The notes beneath the pieces are model-generated. The model was not told the DNA's origin, searched no databases, and saw only the letters and a program-made list of their open reading frames with translations. This document shows, in pieces, positions 16,374-25,723 of a DNA stretch of 64,000 bases. The position numbers and the translations under genes were made by a program. How positions within the stretch are numbered: position 1 is the first letter of the stretch; each line of letters starts with the position of its first letter. Source of the DNA: Bacillus sp. 491mf (GTDB lineage Bacteria > Bacillota > Bacilli > Bacillales > Bacillaceae_G); NCBI RefSeq assembly GCF_900112415.1, contig NZ_FOLV01000017.1, positions 1 through 64,000 of the forward strand, read 5' to 3'.

Positions 16374-17750
16374 ATGGAAAAAGATTTGCCGAATTATTTG
16401 TTTACTGATATGAAGAAGGCTTTTTTATGGCTTGGTTTTCTTGCTTTCTTCAGTGTATTGAACGAAATGGTATTTAATGTAGTTTTACCTGATATCGCGA
16501 AAGACTTTGGTATACCACCGTCTTTGGCTAACTGGGTAAATACAAGTTTTATGATTTCATTTGCGATTGGGTCAATCGCATGCGGAACATTAAGTGATAA
16601 ATATAGTGTGAAGAAATTACTTGTCTTTGGTTTGCTAGCTTATAGTGGTGGATCAATTTTAGGGGTGTTGGCACATTCTCATTTTTTTGCTGTAATTGCT
16701 GCGCGTTTTATTCAAGGTGTTGGGGCATCGGCAGTGCCAGCGCTTATTATGGTAATTGTTGCACGCTACGTGAAATCAGAAGACCGCGGGAAAGCATTTG
16801 GTATAATCGGCTCGTTAGTAGCCATGGGGGAAGGAATAGGCCCAGCTCTTGGCGGGATGATTGCCCATTATGTACAATGGCCCGTTCTTTTTCTGATCCC
16901 GATAATAACACTTTTCACGATCCCTTTTTTTCTAAAAGAACTTCCGAATGAATCCACAAAAGAGAAGAGGGTAGATACTTTTGGGATAGCGTTACTGTCC
17001 TGTGGAATTGTCACATTCACTATATATACAACGCAATATAATTGGTTGTATTTGGCGATTAGTTTTGCATTGTTTGCAGGTTTCACTTGGCATATACACA
17101 AGGCTGAACAGCCTTTTATAGAACCAAGATTATTGATGAACCGAAAGTTTATATTTGGAGTTCTAACTGGTTGCATTCTTCTAGGTACTGTGGCGGGTTG
17201 TATATCAATGATTCCTTATATGATGAGAGGTGTACACCAACTGTCTGCAAATATGATTGGGTGGGTGATATTCCCGGGAACGATGAGTGTCATACTATTT
17301 AGCACTGTTGGTGGCAGTCTAGTTGATAAACGAGGAACGACATTTGTTCTATGGCTTGGCTCATCTTTCATTCTTGCAAGTTTTTTTATCCTTTCATTAT
17401 TTGCAGATCAAACACCATTGTTAGTTTCAGGTATGTTAATTGTAATGTTTGGTGGACTCTCTTTCGTTAAAACAGTAATTTCTACGAGTGTTGCGGCTGC
17501 TTTAGGGACGAAGGAAGTCGGTGCGGGTATGGGATTTCTCAGCTTCGCCTGCTTCTTAGCAGAAGGATTAGGGATGGCTCTAGTTGGCGGGTTATTAACA
17601 AAACATATACTAGAATATCCGTTACTTTCCACTATACAAAATGCGAAAGCGTACTTGTATAGTAATTTACTACTCGTTTTTATTGTTGCCGTATTAATTG
17701 GAGCAACCATCTATACGGTAGCTTATAGCCGAAGAAGAAATGAATTGTAA
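16374..17750 (+). CDS. TetA(L)-like tetracycline/H+ antiporter, MFS 14-TM
   Basis: A 458-residue MFS exporter with 14 membrane segments (DHA2 type). It is clearly related to Tet(L)/Tet(K): FFSVLNEMVFNVVLPDIAKDF, NWVNTSFMISFAIG, RGKAFGIIGSLVAMGEGIGPALGGMIAHY and IPYMMRGVHQLS match the family closely, including antiporter motif C. It probably exports tetracycline-metal complexes in exchange for protons; Tet(L) also moves Na+/K+. GGGGG ten bases before the ATG is the ribosome binding site, in the region that the leader controls. No transposase or plasmid genes adjoin, so it looks chromosomal. A terminator follows. Confidence 0.88.
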   Translation: MEKDLPNYLFTDMKKAFLWLGFLAFFSVLNEMVFNVVLPDIAKDFGIPPSLANWVNTSFMISFAIGSIACGTLSDKYSVKKLLVFGLLAYSGGSILGVLAHSHFFAVIAARFIQGVGASAVPALIMVIVARYVKSEDRGKAFGIIGSLVAMGEGIGPALGGMIAHYVQWPVLFLIPIITLFTIPFFLKELPNESTKEKRVDTFGIALLSCGIVTFTIYTTQYNWLYLAISFALFAGFTWHIHKAEQPFIEPRLLMNRKFIFGVLTGCILLGTVAGCISMIPYMMRGVHQLSANMIGWVIFPGTMSVILFSTVGGSLVDKRGTTFVLWLGSSFILASFFILSLFADQTPLLVSGMLIVMFGGLSFVKTVISTSVAAALGTKEVGAGMGFLSFACFLAEGLGMALVGGLLTKHILEYPLLSTIQNAKAYLYSNLLLVFIVAVLIGATIYTVAYSRRRNEL

Positions 17751-17759
17751 TGGATGTTG

Positions 17760-17789
17760 AGAAGCCGAACAAAGTGTTTGGCTTCTTTT
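17760..17789 (+). terminator. Terminator of the tet gene
   Basis: AGAAGCCGAACA/TGTTTGGCTTCT, one G-T pair, followed by TTTT. Confidence 0.85.
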
Positions 17790-18066
17790 CATTCACCGGA
17801 ATTTTTTCAAGAACAAGACGATTATGCAAAACTGCAAACTTTAATCATAATGCCTTCACAATCAGTAAATTTATAGAACACTTGCGTTTTGTCTTGTTTC
17901 AGGATTTATGTAAGAAACGATTAAATCATTGTGATTTTTTAGATTAGAACATGAAACCGTTACTTATATAAAGTTTGCGAAATGTATAATCTATATATTC
18001 TTAATTATAAAAATTGTATAATATTGTTATGGTTTTAAATGGAATTGGATAAAAGGGGTAGATAAT

Positions 18067-18855
18067 ATGAATATTATTGAAATTGAAGGTGTAGAAAAGT
18101 CATTTGAACTAGGGGATAGTCAAACAAAGGTTTTAAAAGGGATTAATCTTCAAATACAAAAAGGCGACTTTGTTTGTATTATGGGGGCGAGTGGATCAGG
18201 AAAGACAACGCTGCTACAGTTACTTGGTGGATTAGATATTCCGACAGCCGGAAATATTAGAATAGATAATACAGAAATATCATCTTTAAAAGAAAAAGAG
18301 CTTGCCTTGTTTCGTAGACATAAAATAGGATTTATTTTTCAACAGTTTAATTTAATCCCGGTGTTTAATGCAGAAGAAAATGTGGGTTTGCCTCTTTTAT
18401 TAGATAACGCCCCGCAGAAGGAAGCGACAGCAACAGCAAAACGGTTGTTAGAGCTTGTTGGATTAAAAGGAAAAGAAAAACATTTGCCGTCACAATTATC
18501 TGGTGGTCAGCAGCAACGTGTAGCAATTGCAAGGGCATTTGCCAATGATCCTGCAATTATATTAGCCGATGAACCTACAGGGGCATTGGACTCTGAAAAT
18601 AGTAAAAATATTATTGCAGCCCTTCGAAATGCGTGTGATGAGCTCGGGCAAACAGCTGTTATTGTAACGCATGATCCGTTCGTCGCAGCTCATGCAGATA
18701 AAGTTATTTTTTTATTAGATGGAGAAGTAATTCATGAGCACGCGGAAAAGAAAAGTTGGAAATTCCGTAGCATTCCCCAACAAGTTGCACATATTCAACA
18801 AATTATGAATATGCATTTTAAAGTTGGAGGTAGGGACGATGCGCTGGGTAATTAA
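18067..18855 (+). CDS. ABC transporter ATP-binding protein, MacB/LolD type
   Basis: A 262-residue ATPase with Walker A GASGSGKTT (residues 39-47), signature LSGGQQQRVAIARA, Walker B ILADEPTGALDS and H-loop VTHDP. The sequence class (LFRRHKIGFIFQQFNLIP) is that of MacB/LolD/BceA-type systems that act with FtsX-domain permeases. The 3' end overlaps the permease gene by 17 bases. No two-component system or accessory membrane-fusion protein is next to it, so the substrate is open. Confidence 0.92.
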   Translation: MNIIEIEGVEKSFELGDSQTKVLKGINLQIQKGDFVCIMGASGSGKTTLLQLLGGLDIPTAGNIRIDNTEISSLKEKELALFRRHKIGFIFQQFNLIPVFNAEENVGLPLLLDNAPQKEATATAKRLLELVGLKGKEKHLPSQLSGGQQQRVAIARAFANDPAIILADEPTGALDSENSKNIIAALRNACDELGQTAVIVTHDPFVAAHADKVIFLLDGEVIHEHAEKKSWKFRSIPQQVAHIQQIMNMHFKVGGRDDALGN

Positions 18856-21412
18856 ATATGCTGTGAGATCGATAAAACAAAATTGGCTAAGAAATATGCT
18901 AATTGCCCTTGGAGCGGCCCTTGGTGTCATGCTGGCAACAATGTTACTTCTCGGAAATCAATCTGTAGAACAAACCGTTCAGCAGCAAGTTACAAGTCGC
19001 TATGGTGACTATGATATGCAATTTGGTTATATGAAAAATGATATTTATTTAACGAATGCACAATTAAAAGAGGTTGAAAGTCTTGGAAATGCCGAAAAAA
19101 TATCGAAGGTGCTAATTCCATACCCTTTGCAGAATTATCAAGAACTTACTGGTAAGCCGTCCTATTGGGGCGTTGAACCGGACTCACCTGATATGTTGGC
19201 AAATAAGGTGGCAGAAGGGCGTTATCCAAAAGAAGGAGCAGAGGTTGCACTGACGAAAGCCTATGCTGATCGGGAAAATATAAAAGTAGGACAAGAAGTG
19301 AAACTGCCATTTCCGCCCCATGGTGAAAAAACAGTTAAAGTGGTTGGGGTTTTGAAGCCGCCGATGATGGCAGCGATGGGACATAGTGCTTATTTTCCAA
19401 TCAAATGGCTACAAGAAGAATTACAGCTAAAAGGAAAATTCAATCTTGTTCAATTAAAAGTTTATCACCCAAGTGAAAAAGGGATAATTGCTGCCGATCT
19501 TAATAAGCAATTAAAGGATATAAAAATTGATCAACGTACATATGTGGATAAGGCATTTGAACGACTAAATGTAATGAAACCTTTACTATTTAGTCTTGGA
19601 GGAATTGCTTTATTCGTTGTAGCACTGTTAATTATGGGAAGCTTCTTCTTATCAGTTCGAAGCAGATTTAAACAGTGGGCGCTTCTGCGAGCGTTAGGAA
19701 GTAATCCAAATAAAGTTATTATGGTTGTATTGTTGGAAGCGCTAGTTATAGGTGGAATCGGATCTTTAGCAGGAGTTATTTTAGGTGCTTCTACACATCA
19801 ACTTACGGCATCTTTGATTAATAAGTGGGTTAATACAGAAAGTACGGGAAATGAAGTCTTTTCTATTTCAGGAGAAATTTTAATTATAACTTTCTTCTTA
19901 GGAGTGATTATGTCTGTATTAGGAGCACTCATTCCAGCTCTTATGGTAAGAAAAATCCCTCCAGTACAAGCTTTGAGACCGGGGCTTCCAAATAATCAAA
20001 AAAAGGAAAGAAAGTGGAGTGTTGTTAGTCTCATCATCTTAGTAATAGGGACGATAATTGGTTTAGGTGGAACGACTATTGAAAAATACATTAACTTTAA
20101 TCCAAGTGCAATTGGAGCGATTTTATTTGCGATCGGTTTATTATTTACAATTCCTTTATTGATTCGTCTCATTACTCCAATCGTTGCGAAACCTTTTTCT
20201 GTACTATTTCGAATTGAGACAACGATTAGTAGCCGAAATGTTATACGATATCGTCAAAAAGCAGTTGTTTCAGTTGCGATACTTGCATTTGGTTTTATGT
20301 TATCTCTTGTTGGTACGATGTATGTAGATTCTATGTATGCAGGTATGAAGAAGAGTTTGAATAAAATTTTGCCAGCAGATTTAGTCATTCGTGTTCCCGT
20401 TGAAGCTCAGGGGACAGAATTTTTACCTTTTAATTGGTTGTCAAAAATTAAAGGACTTAATGGTATCGAAGAAAGTGTAGGAATAGCTTCTGATGATACA
20501 GTTAAGTTACTTAATTATAACTTTAAAAAGGCAAATCAAGAATGGTATGAGTTTATGAAGGAGCGTAAATTTGATTACAAGCAGATGGAGGTTGCTGGAG
20601 TAGATATTGTAGCATTTCTAAAAATTACGAAAATGGACGTAGTTTCTGAAGGAAGCTTAAATACTCCTTTAAAAGATGGAGAGGGAGTTATTACGAAAGA
20701 AACTGCTAAAAATTTAGGGATAAAGGCAAATGATACAATTACAGTACAAGTAAAAGGAAAATCAGAACAGAAAATTAAAATTGTCTCTATTATTGAAAGA
20801 GATATACGCTTAAAAGGCTCGTATGTGTTTGTAAACGAAGAATGGGTACGCAATGCATTTCATCCAAAAGGATACGAAGCAATTCACATTAAGACGAATG
20901 CAAAAGTACCTTTCGATAAGGTTCAAAAAGAAGTAAAAGAGATTACGACGGGGAGAGATAATGTAGAGGTTATTAATAGTCGCGATCTTTTAAAAGAGCA
21001 AGAGCAATTATTATCCCAAATGGTGATGTTAATTCGTTTACTAGTAGGAATTATCTTTGTTATTTCAGGTATTGGATTGATGAATGCAATCGTAGCAAGT
21101 TTACATGAAAGACGCGCTGAAATTAGTATGATCCGGGCTGTCGGTGCAATCCCAAAACAAATGAGAAAAATTATATGGTTAGAGGGGACATTACTGGGAG
21201 CCATAGCTGGAACGATAGGAATTGGAGGTGGGATGATCTTTAGTTACATTGTATTATCAAGCTTAGAATTAACGACTTTTATTATCCCTTATAATCAAAT
21301 TGTATTGCTTGCTGTTGTCAGTATTTTACTAGGAACAGGAGCAGCAATGATTGCTTCACTTCAAATTCGTCAGTTTAAATTAAGTGATACGCTAAAGGAA
21401 TTATCGGCGTAA
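18839..21412 (+). CDS. ABC transporter permease with two FtsX domains
   Basis: An 857-residue permease: an N-terminal helix (about residues 17-38), a large extracytoplasmic region, three helices of a first FtsX domain (about 250-380), a further helix pair, a second periplasm-facing domain and a final FtsX domain with three helices. This duplicated layout is typical of Gram-positive FtsX-like exporters. The ATG at 18839 follows GGAGG; it overlaps the ATPase end, indicating coupling. Function in lipoprotein, lipid or peptide handling is possible but not shown. Confidence 0.87.
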   Translation: MRWVIKYAVRSIKQNWLRNMLIALGAALGVMLATMLLLGNQSVEQTVQQQVTSRYGDYDMQFGYMKNDIYLTNAQLKEVESLGNAEKISKVLIPYPLQNYQELTGKPSYWGVEPDSPDMLANKVAEGRYPKEGAEVALTKAYADRENIKVGQEVKLPFPPHGEKTVKVVGVLKPPMMAAMGHSAYFPIKWLQEELQLKGKFNLVQLKVYHPSEKGIIAADLNKQLKDIKIDQRTYVDKAFERLNVMKPLLFSLGGIALFVVALLIMGSFFLSVRSRFKQWALLRALGSNPNKVIMVVLLEALVIGGIGSLAGVILGASTHQLTASLINKWVNTESTGNEVFSISGEILIITFFLGVIMSVLGALIPALMVRKIPPVQALRPGLPNNQKKERKWSVVSLIILVIGTIIGLGGTTIEKYINFNPSAIGAILFAIGLLFTIPLLIRLITPIVAKPFSVLFRIETTISSRNVIRYRQKAVVSVAILAFGFMLSLVGTMYVDSMYAGMKKSLNKILPADLVIRVPVEAQGTEFLPFNWLSKIKGLNGIEESVGIASDDTVKLLNYNFKKANQEWYEFMKERKFDYKQMEVAGVDIVAFLKITKMDVVSEGSLNTPLKDGEGVITKETAKNLGIKANDTITVQVKGKSEQKIKIVSIIERDIRLKGSYVFVNEEWVRNAFHPKGYEAIHIKTNAKVPFDKVQKEVKEITTGRDNVEVINSRDLLKEQEQLLSQMVMLIRLLVGIIFVISGIGLMNAIVASLHERRAEISMIRAVGAIPKQMRKIIWLEGTLLGAIAGTIGIGGGMIFSYIVLSSLELTTFIIPYNQIVLLAVVSILLGTGAAMIASLQIRQFKLSDTLKELSA

Positions 21413-21439
21413 CGTACGAGCAGTAAAGAAGAATGTTTT

Positions 21440-21467
21440 GGACCGCATTTCAAATGCGGTCCTTTTT
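21440..21467 (+). terminator. Terminator of the MacB-like operon
   Basis: A perfect 11-bp stem (GGACCGCATTT/AAATGCGGTCC) followed by T5. Confidence 0.9.
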
Positions 21468-21526
21468 GTTCTATTTCAACTGAATTTTACAATAAAAGGG
21501 TTCTTGCTGGTTTTCTTTCATTTTCA

Positions 21527-22108
21527 TTAAAACAAACCATCCACAAGCCCTTTCACTTCTTCAAGGTATCGTTTTCTCGTCTCATTATCCACAGATGGAA
21601 CGCTTGTATAAAAAGCGTGCTCTACTGTCTCAATACCAGTAAATTCAAAAATACCTGCACCAGTTGTTTTCTTGATTGCCTCAAACATACCGCTTGCCTC
21701 ATAATTTTCTTTCGAATTACCCATTGTGGATAATAATAAACCTTTTTTACCTGTTAATAACTTTTCAATGCCATTTGCACCGTATGCATAAGCAAATCCG
21801 TGGCTAAATACACGATCTACATACCCTTTTAAGATGGCAGGAAGACCTGTCCACCAGACTGGATAAATGAAGGTAATCACATCTGCCCATGTAATATGCT
21901 CTTGCTCGGCTTTAATATCAGCTGGTGTATTTCCTTGTGAAAATGAAATGAAATCATCAGCAGCTAGTACAGGATTGAAGTTGATCGCATATAGATCGCG
22001 AACGCGCACTTCGTGTCCTTTTTCTTGTAGTTGTCCCTGCAGTGTTTCTAAAATTGCATGATTAAAACTTTGTGGATTCGGATGTGCATAAACGATTAAA
22101 TGTTTCAT
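21527..22108 (-). CDS. NAD(P)H-dependent oxidoreductase (NQO1/flavodoxin-like fold)
   Basis: A 193-residue flavoprotein of the NQO1/KefF/MdaB group: MKHLIVYAHPNPQSFNHA binds the FMN/FAD phosphate, and FIYPVWWTGLPAILKGYVDRVFSHGFAY is the family's central signature. Such enzymes reduce quinones or other electrophiles. The ATG at 22108 follows AGGAGG by seven bases; the 16-codon extension upstream is rejected. No regulator is adjacent. Confidence 0.88.
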   Translation of the reverse strand: MKHLIVYAHPNPQSFNHAILETLQGQLQEKGHEVRVRDLYAINFNPVLAADDFISFSQGNTPADIKAEQEHITWADVITFIYPVWWTGLPAILKGYVDRVFSHGFAYAYGANGIEKLLTGKKGLLLSTMGNSKENYEASGMFEAIKKTTGAGIFEFTGIETVEHAFYTSVPSVDNETRKRYLEEVKGLVDGLF

Positions 22109-22280
22109 TACAAGTCCTCCTATATGTGGATATGTGAGTAGTATGTTCAAAATCAATCAAAAACACCTACTGTAACCATTGTAGTTACTAGTTAGAAAGA
22201 TAGCAAGGAAGATACTTTGCACAACAGGAATTCTTTTCGTCTGAGCGAATTGGTATAAGGAAAGCGAGGAGAACGTACAG

Positions 22281-22754
22281 ATGAACATTCATAACCTTAC
22301 ATTAGAAGAAGCGAGAGAAATCAATACGTGGCAATATGAGGCCCCGTATGAACTGTATAGTTTTACTGGGAAAGATGAGACGCTAAAAGAATTGCTTGAT
22401 GGTACGTATTACGGCGTTTGTGATGAACAGGATGAATTCATCGGTTATTTTTGTTTTGGGGATAACGCACAGGTACCAGGCGGAAGGGATGCGAAGTTAT
22501 ACACAGGTGAGCGCATTGTGGATATCGGACTTGGCATGAAACCAGCATTAACAGGAAAAGGGCTGGGGATATCTTTTTTACAAGCGGGATTACGGTTTGC
22601 GAAGGAAGAGTTTAGGCCAGAGAAAATTCGGTTAAGTGTTGCGGTTTTTAATGAGCGGGCTATTCATTTGTATATGAAAATGGGTTTCCAAAAAGGTGTA
22701 GTATTTATGAGTAGAGGTCGGGAGTTTGTATTAATGGAATATGAATTAAAATAA
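22281..22754 (+). CDS. GNAT family N-acetyltransferase
   Basis: A 157-residue GNAT protein, RimI/RimJ-like. The acetyl-CoA binding region is around GLGMKPALTGKGLGISFLQAGLRFA, with the C-terminal NERAIHLYMKMGFQKG typical of the fold. GAGGAG lies nine bases before the ATG. It is a single gene with an unknown acceptor. Confidence 0.85.
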   Translation: MNIHNLTLEEAREINTWQYEAPYELYSFTGKDETLKELLDGTYYGVCDEQDEFIGYFCFGDNAQVPGGRDAKLYTGERIVDIGLGMKPALTGKGLGISFLQAGLRFAKEEFRPEKIRLSVAVFNERAIHLYMKMGFQKGVVFMSRGREFVLMEYELK

Positions 22755-22842
22755 TTATAGTGTTACCATGTGATCAGAGGTAAAGATTGACTCTTTTGTA
22801 TGAAAAAAGTCAATCTTTTTTGTTTATAGTCTGAAAAGAGAG

Positions 22843-23844
22843 TTAACTCTCTTTATGAAAGGTGAAGGAATTTACGGAGTATGCCGTAATATGTTGATTT
22901 GTTTGTTTGTTAGATTCTTTTTCGGATGTCTTTTGTATGTTTTGATTTTCAATCGCAATTTTGATGCGCCGTGAAATTACATTAGCAGCAATAATAGTGA
23001 GGATGAAACATCCTATTGGTACCATTGGAATCCAAGGGTGAACAGTGAAAGAACGGAAGTAGAGTCCGATTAATCCAGACCATTCATTGCTGTCAGATTC
23101 CACCTCGTTAGCAGAGAAAAGGATTGTCCCTCCAAAATATAATTCTAAAATTCCTAAATGGGATAAAAGAATTAAAGCTTGTATAAATTGTTGCGTTAAG
23201 ACAATCATAAAAACAGAAAATAAATGAGGGAACAAATGTCTTTTTATAAGATGCCATTTACTTCCCCCAAGTATTTGAGCGGCATGCATAAACTCTTCGG
23301 AAAGAAGTTTTTTTGTTTCATTTGCAAAATAAAATGATAGGGTAGGTAGGGCTAAAATGATAAGTACTATTATTTCAAATAAAGCACGCTGATAAAATGG
23401 AGGGGGCACAGCGCCATTATCAAATTTCAATACAGTGTTTAATATAAAGTAAGCAATCAACGTCATTGGGATAACTGTAAAACTATCAAAAGTAGCCTCT
23501 AATGTTTTAAATTTTCTTTTTACATAAAAAGCCATACAAATCCCAATGCCTATTCCTAAAATTGTTCGTATGAACGCAATGAGGAAGGTAATGCCAATGC
23601 TCCATTTTGCCCCTGCTACAACGCGGTGTAGTAGGTCATATCCTTTTCTATCTGTTCCTAATAAAAAAGTGGAAGATGGAGGGAATGGAGCGGCTTGTAC
23701 ATTGCCATTTTCATCAGATCGAATGGACACTTGGCGAATTTTTCCATCAGTAAGTACGGAATTCCCCATACTTGCTAGTACAAAGAGAAGAAGAAAGGAA
23801 ATGCTAATAATAAAATATTTATCTTTTTTTAATGTACGCCACAT
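22843..23844 (-). CDS. OppC/DppC-like ABC transporter permease
   Basis: A 333-residue permease with about six membrane helices. The N-terminal GTDRKGYDLLHRVVAGAKWSI and the EAA loop EFMHAAQILGGSKWHLIKRHLFPHLF mark the binding-protein-dependent (OppC-type) family. It starts one base after the stop of the OppB-like gene, so the two form a heterodimer unit. No matching ATPase or solute-binding protein lies nearby. It may share an ATPase from elsewhere or act with the peptide cluster upstream. Confidence 0.85.
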   Translation of the reverse strand: MWRTLKKDKYFIISISFLLLFVLASMGNSVLTDGKIRQVSIRSDENGNVQAAPFPPSSTFLLGTDRKGYDLLHRVVAGAKWSIGITFLIAFIRTILGIGIGICMAFYVKRKFKTLEATFDSFTVIPMTLIAYFILNTVLKFDNGAVPPPFYQRALFEIIVLIILALPTLSFYFANETKKLLSEEFMHAAQILGGSKWHLIKRHLFPHLFSVFMIVLTQQFIQALILLSHLGILELYFGGTILFSANEVESDSNEWSGLIGLYFRSFTVHPWIPMVPIGCFILTIIAANVISRRIKIAIENQNIQKTSEKESNKQTNQHITAYSVNSFTFHKES

Positions 23845-23845
23845 G

Positions 23846-24709
23846 TTAGGCCTCTCCTTTCAATTCATCGGGAATGAAGATATGAAACAACTTGAATAAG
23901 AAGAAAATAGGAATATAAATGAGCATTAGAGCAATGGTGAAAATTTCAGGTGTTCCATAGTCTTTTAAAAATGTAAAAATGCCAGAAATGTTAAATAAAT
24001 ATTCAATAATATATAAATTAGATAGCATAAACCATATGTTTGTTTTTGAAAAATATAGCATACTAAGCAATACGTTTCGTAAAACATGATGATTTAAAAT
24101 ATAAAATTTATCAAATCCTTTGGAACGGGCTAACAACACGTAGTCTTTTTGTAGTTCTGTTTCAAATCGCAATAAGAGTAATTTTGTGAACAGTAAAGTG
24201 GTGGGGAGGCTAAGGCAAAGGATTGGTAATAATACGATAGATTCTTCACCTACTCTAGCGATATTTATAACAAGTAGATCTGTTTGTTTATAAATTAAAA
24301 TAACGAGAAATTGAAGTCCGATAATAAGTAAAATATCGGGAATGGCCTCAAGAAACTCGAAAAAAATCTTTATTTTTTCTTTTCTCTTCTCAGACATTTG
24401 CAAGAGGAAATAAACGATAAGAAATGAGATAATTATAGAAGTAAGAAGTGACATAAAAAAAATAAACACAGTTTCTTTATACTGTATTAAAATTTGTGGA
24501 AATAAAGGCCTCATGTAAGCTGAATATGTTATAGGGGTATTGCCAATTAGTTTAGAAAATGTTGATGTGATCGCATTTATATAATTTGTGATATCAAATT
24601 TCATGCCAACAAATAATTGGGGCAATGTTCCTAAAAATAGAATAACAATGATTGATAAAATGAAATGAATTGGTATTTCTGTATATTTGTTGGTAAAAAA
24701 TTTTTTCAT
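23846..24709 (-). CDS. OppB-like ABC transporter permease
   Basis: A 287-residue permease with about six helices and an EAA loop (DYVLLARSKGFDKFYILNHHVLRNVL). It is more divergent and AT-rich than standard OppB. GGGGG precedes the ATG by six bases. It lies downstream of the terminator (24812-24835) that closes the peptide/exporter operon and upstream of the OppC-like partner. Involvement in uptake or immunity for the neighbouring peptide is an inference from position only. Confidence 0.82.
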   Translation of the reverse strand: MKKFFTNKYTEIPIHFILSIIVILFLGTLPQLFVGMKFDITNYINAITSTFSKLIGNTPITYSAYMRPLFPQILIQYKETVFIFFMSLLTSIIISFLIVYFLLQMSEKRKEKIKIFFEFLEAIPDILLIIGLQFLVILIYKQTDLLVINIARVGEESIVLLPILCLSLPTTLLFTKLLLLRFETELQKDYVLLARSKGFDKFYILNHHVLRNVLLSMLYFSKTNIWFMLSNLYIIEYLFNISGIFTFLKDYGTPEIFTIALMLIYIPIFFLFKLFHIFIPDELKGEA

Positions 24710-24811
24710 ACACAGCCCCCCATAGTTATTGCAATAACGTCATTAGTTAATGTTTTTTACTTTTTAATCTAATATGCAATAAAACCTTATAATAAAAATT
24801 GTGAAAGTGAA

Positions 24812-24835
24812 AAACTGTACTTATAAGTACAGTTT
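24812..24835 (-). terminator. Terminator at the end of the peptide/exporter operon
   Basis: A self-complementary 24-base palindrome (AAACTGTACTT/AAGTACAGTTT arms), followed on the minus strand by TTTTTC. Confidence 0.8.
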
Positions 24836-24949
24836 CCTTCCTATGGATCTTTTAGTAATCATCTTCTTTATATGTAGCGGAAAAACTAGTTTTTTGTCGA
24901 TATCTTTTAAATGTATACGACAGAATATTTCGAAAATCCTTCTTGCCAT
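24821..24949 (-). CDS. Possible small cationic protein, 42 aa
   Basis: The frame starts with ATG one base after the stop of the small membrane protein gene and ends in the terminator hairpin. The predicted peptide begins MARRIFEIFCRIHLKDIDKK and contains about twelve Lys/Arg. There is no clear ribosome binding site, but the tight spacing would allow reinitiation. It could be a chance frame; if real, it might be an immunity or accessory peptide. Confidence 0.3.
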   Translation of the reverse strand: MARRIFEIFCRIHLKDIDKKLVFPLHIKKMITKRSIGRKLYL

Positions 24950-24950
24950 T

Positions 24951-25124
24951 TTATATGTTTGTTATATCTTCTTCTTTATCTTCTTCGCTGGAATGAATCA
25001 TTTTAATAATACCAACCTGTGTTTGAAATCGATTTAAAAAATCTGTTACGAGCTTAATTAATAAAAAAAGAACGATAATTTGAATAATCATACATGCCCA
25101 AAGTAAATAATCAGACCAGTTCAT
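24951..25124 (-). CDS. Small membrane protein of the peptide cluster, 57 aa
   Basis: A 57-residue protein with one hydrophobic segment (about residues 7-27: LLWACMIIQIIVLFLLIKLV) and an acidic C-terminus (SSEEDKEEDITNI). Its ATG overlaps the TGA of the MauE-like gene (ATGA) and AAGGAGAG lies upstream. The coupling ties it to the redox/export module. No family recognised; an accessory or immunity role is a guess. Confidence 0.65.
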   Translation of the reverse strand: MNWSDYLLWACMIIQIIVLFLLIKLVTDFLNRFQTQVGIIKMIHSSEEDKEEDITNI

Positions 25125-25723
25125 GTTTTTCTCTCTCCTTTTAAGTTCTTTGTAATTTCTAAAAATTGCTCTATATGACGATGCATAGCTATAAATAGAC
25201 GGAAAATTGAAAAGAAAAATACGAAACAAATCGAAATACATATAGATAGAATGGCGCTTTTATTAAAGATATAAGAACCAGATTGTTCGTTAAAAAAAAG
25301 CTCTTGTAAACTTCCTAAATATGTTTCATTTTGTAAAAGAACATAAAGAGCTCCTAGCAGAATAGTGTTACGTAAAACTAGAAACCAAGATAATTGGTGA
25401 TTCCCAGCCATTCCTCCACAGCCACATGAAATATGAGTTCGTTTCCTTAGTAAATTAACAGAAATACCAAGTGTATATAATGTTAATAAAATTAACAATC
25501 CCAAGCTTGCAATGGTAGAAAAAAGCCCTACGAGTAGAAAGAAAGCACATAACAATTCAATAATAACTTCAATTGTTGCAAAGAATTTAGCAGTTTGATT
25601 TGGAATGATTTGATATTCTTTTATAATAATTATATGTTCGCTAAAATGGGTTAGCTTACTTAGAGCTGTAGAAATAAATAGACAACCAATGATAATTCGT
25701 AATATAAGTATTAATTCATTCAT
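25121..25723 (-). CDS. MauE/DoxX-like redox-associated membrane protein
   Basis: A 200-residue protein with about five membrane helices. The first 100 residues match MauE/DoxX-like proteins, and HISCGCGGMAGNHQLSW between helices carries the cysteines typical of MauE-type proteins that exchange disulfides with a thioredoxin-like MauD. A thioredoxin-like gene sits upstream in the same operon, so the pair could oxidise cysteines in the small peptides. The start overlaps the exporter gene by four bases (ATGA). Confidence 0.78.
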   Translation of the reverse strand: MNELILILRIIIGCLFISTALSKLTHFSEHIIIIKEYQIIPNQTAKFFATIEVIIELLCAFFLLVGLFSTIASLGLLILLTLYTLGISVNLLRKRTHISCGCGGMAGNHQLSWFLVLRNTILLGALYVLLQNETYLGSLQELFFNEQSGSYIFNKSAILSICISICFVFFFSIFRLFIAMHRHIEQFLEITKNLKGERKT

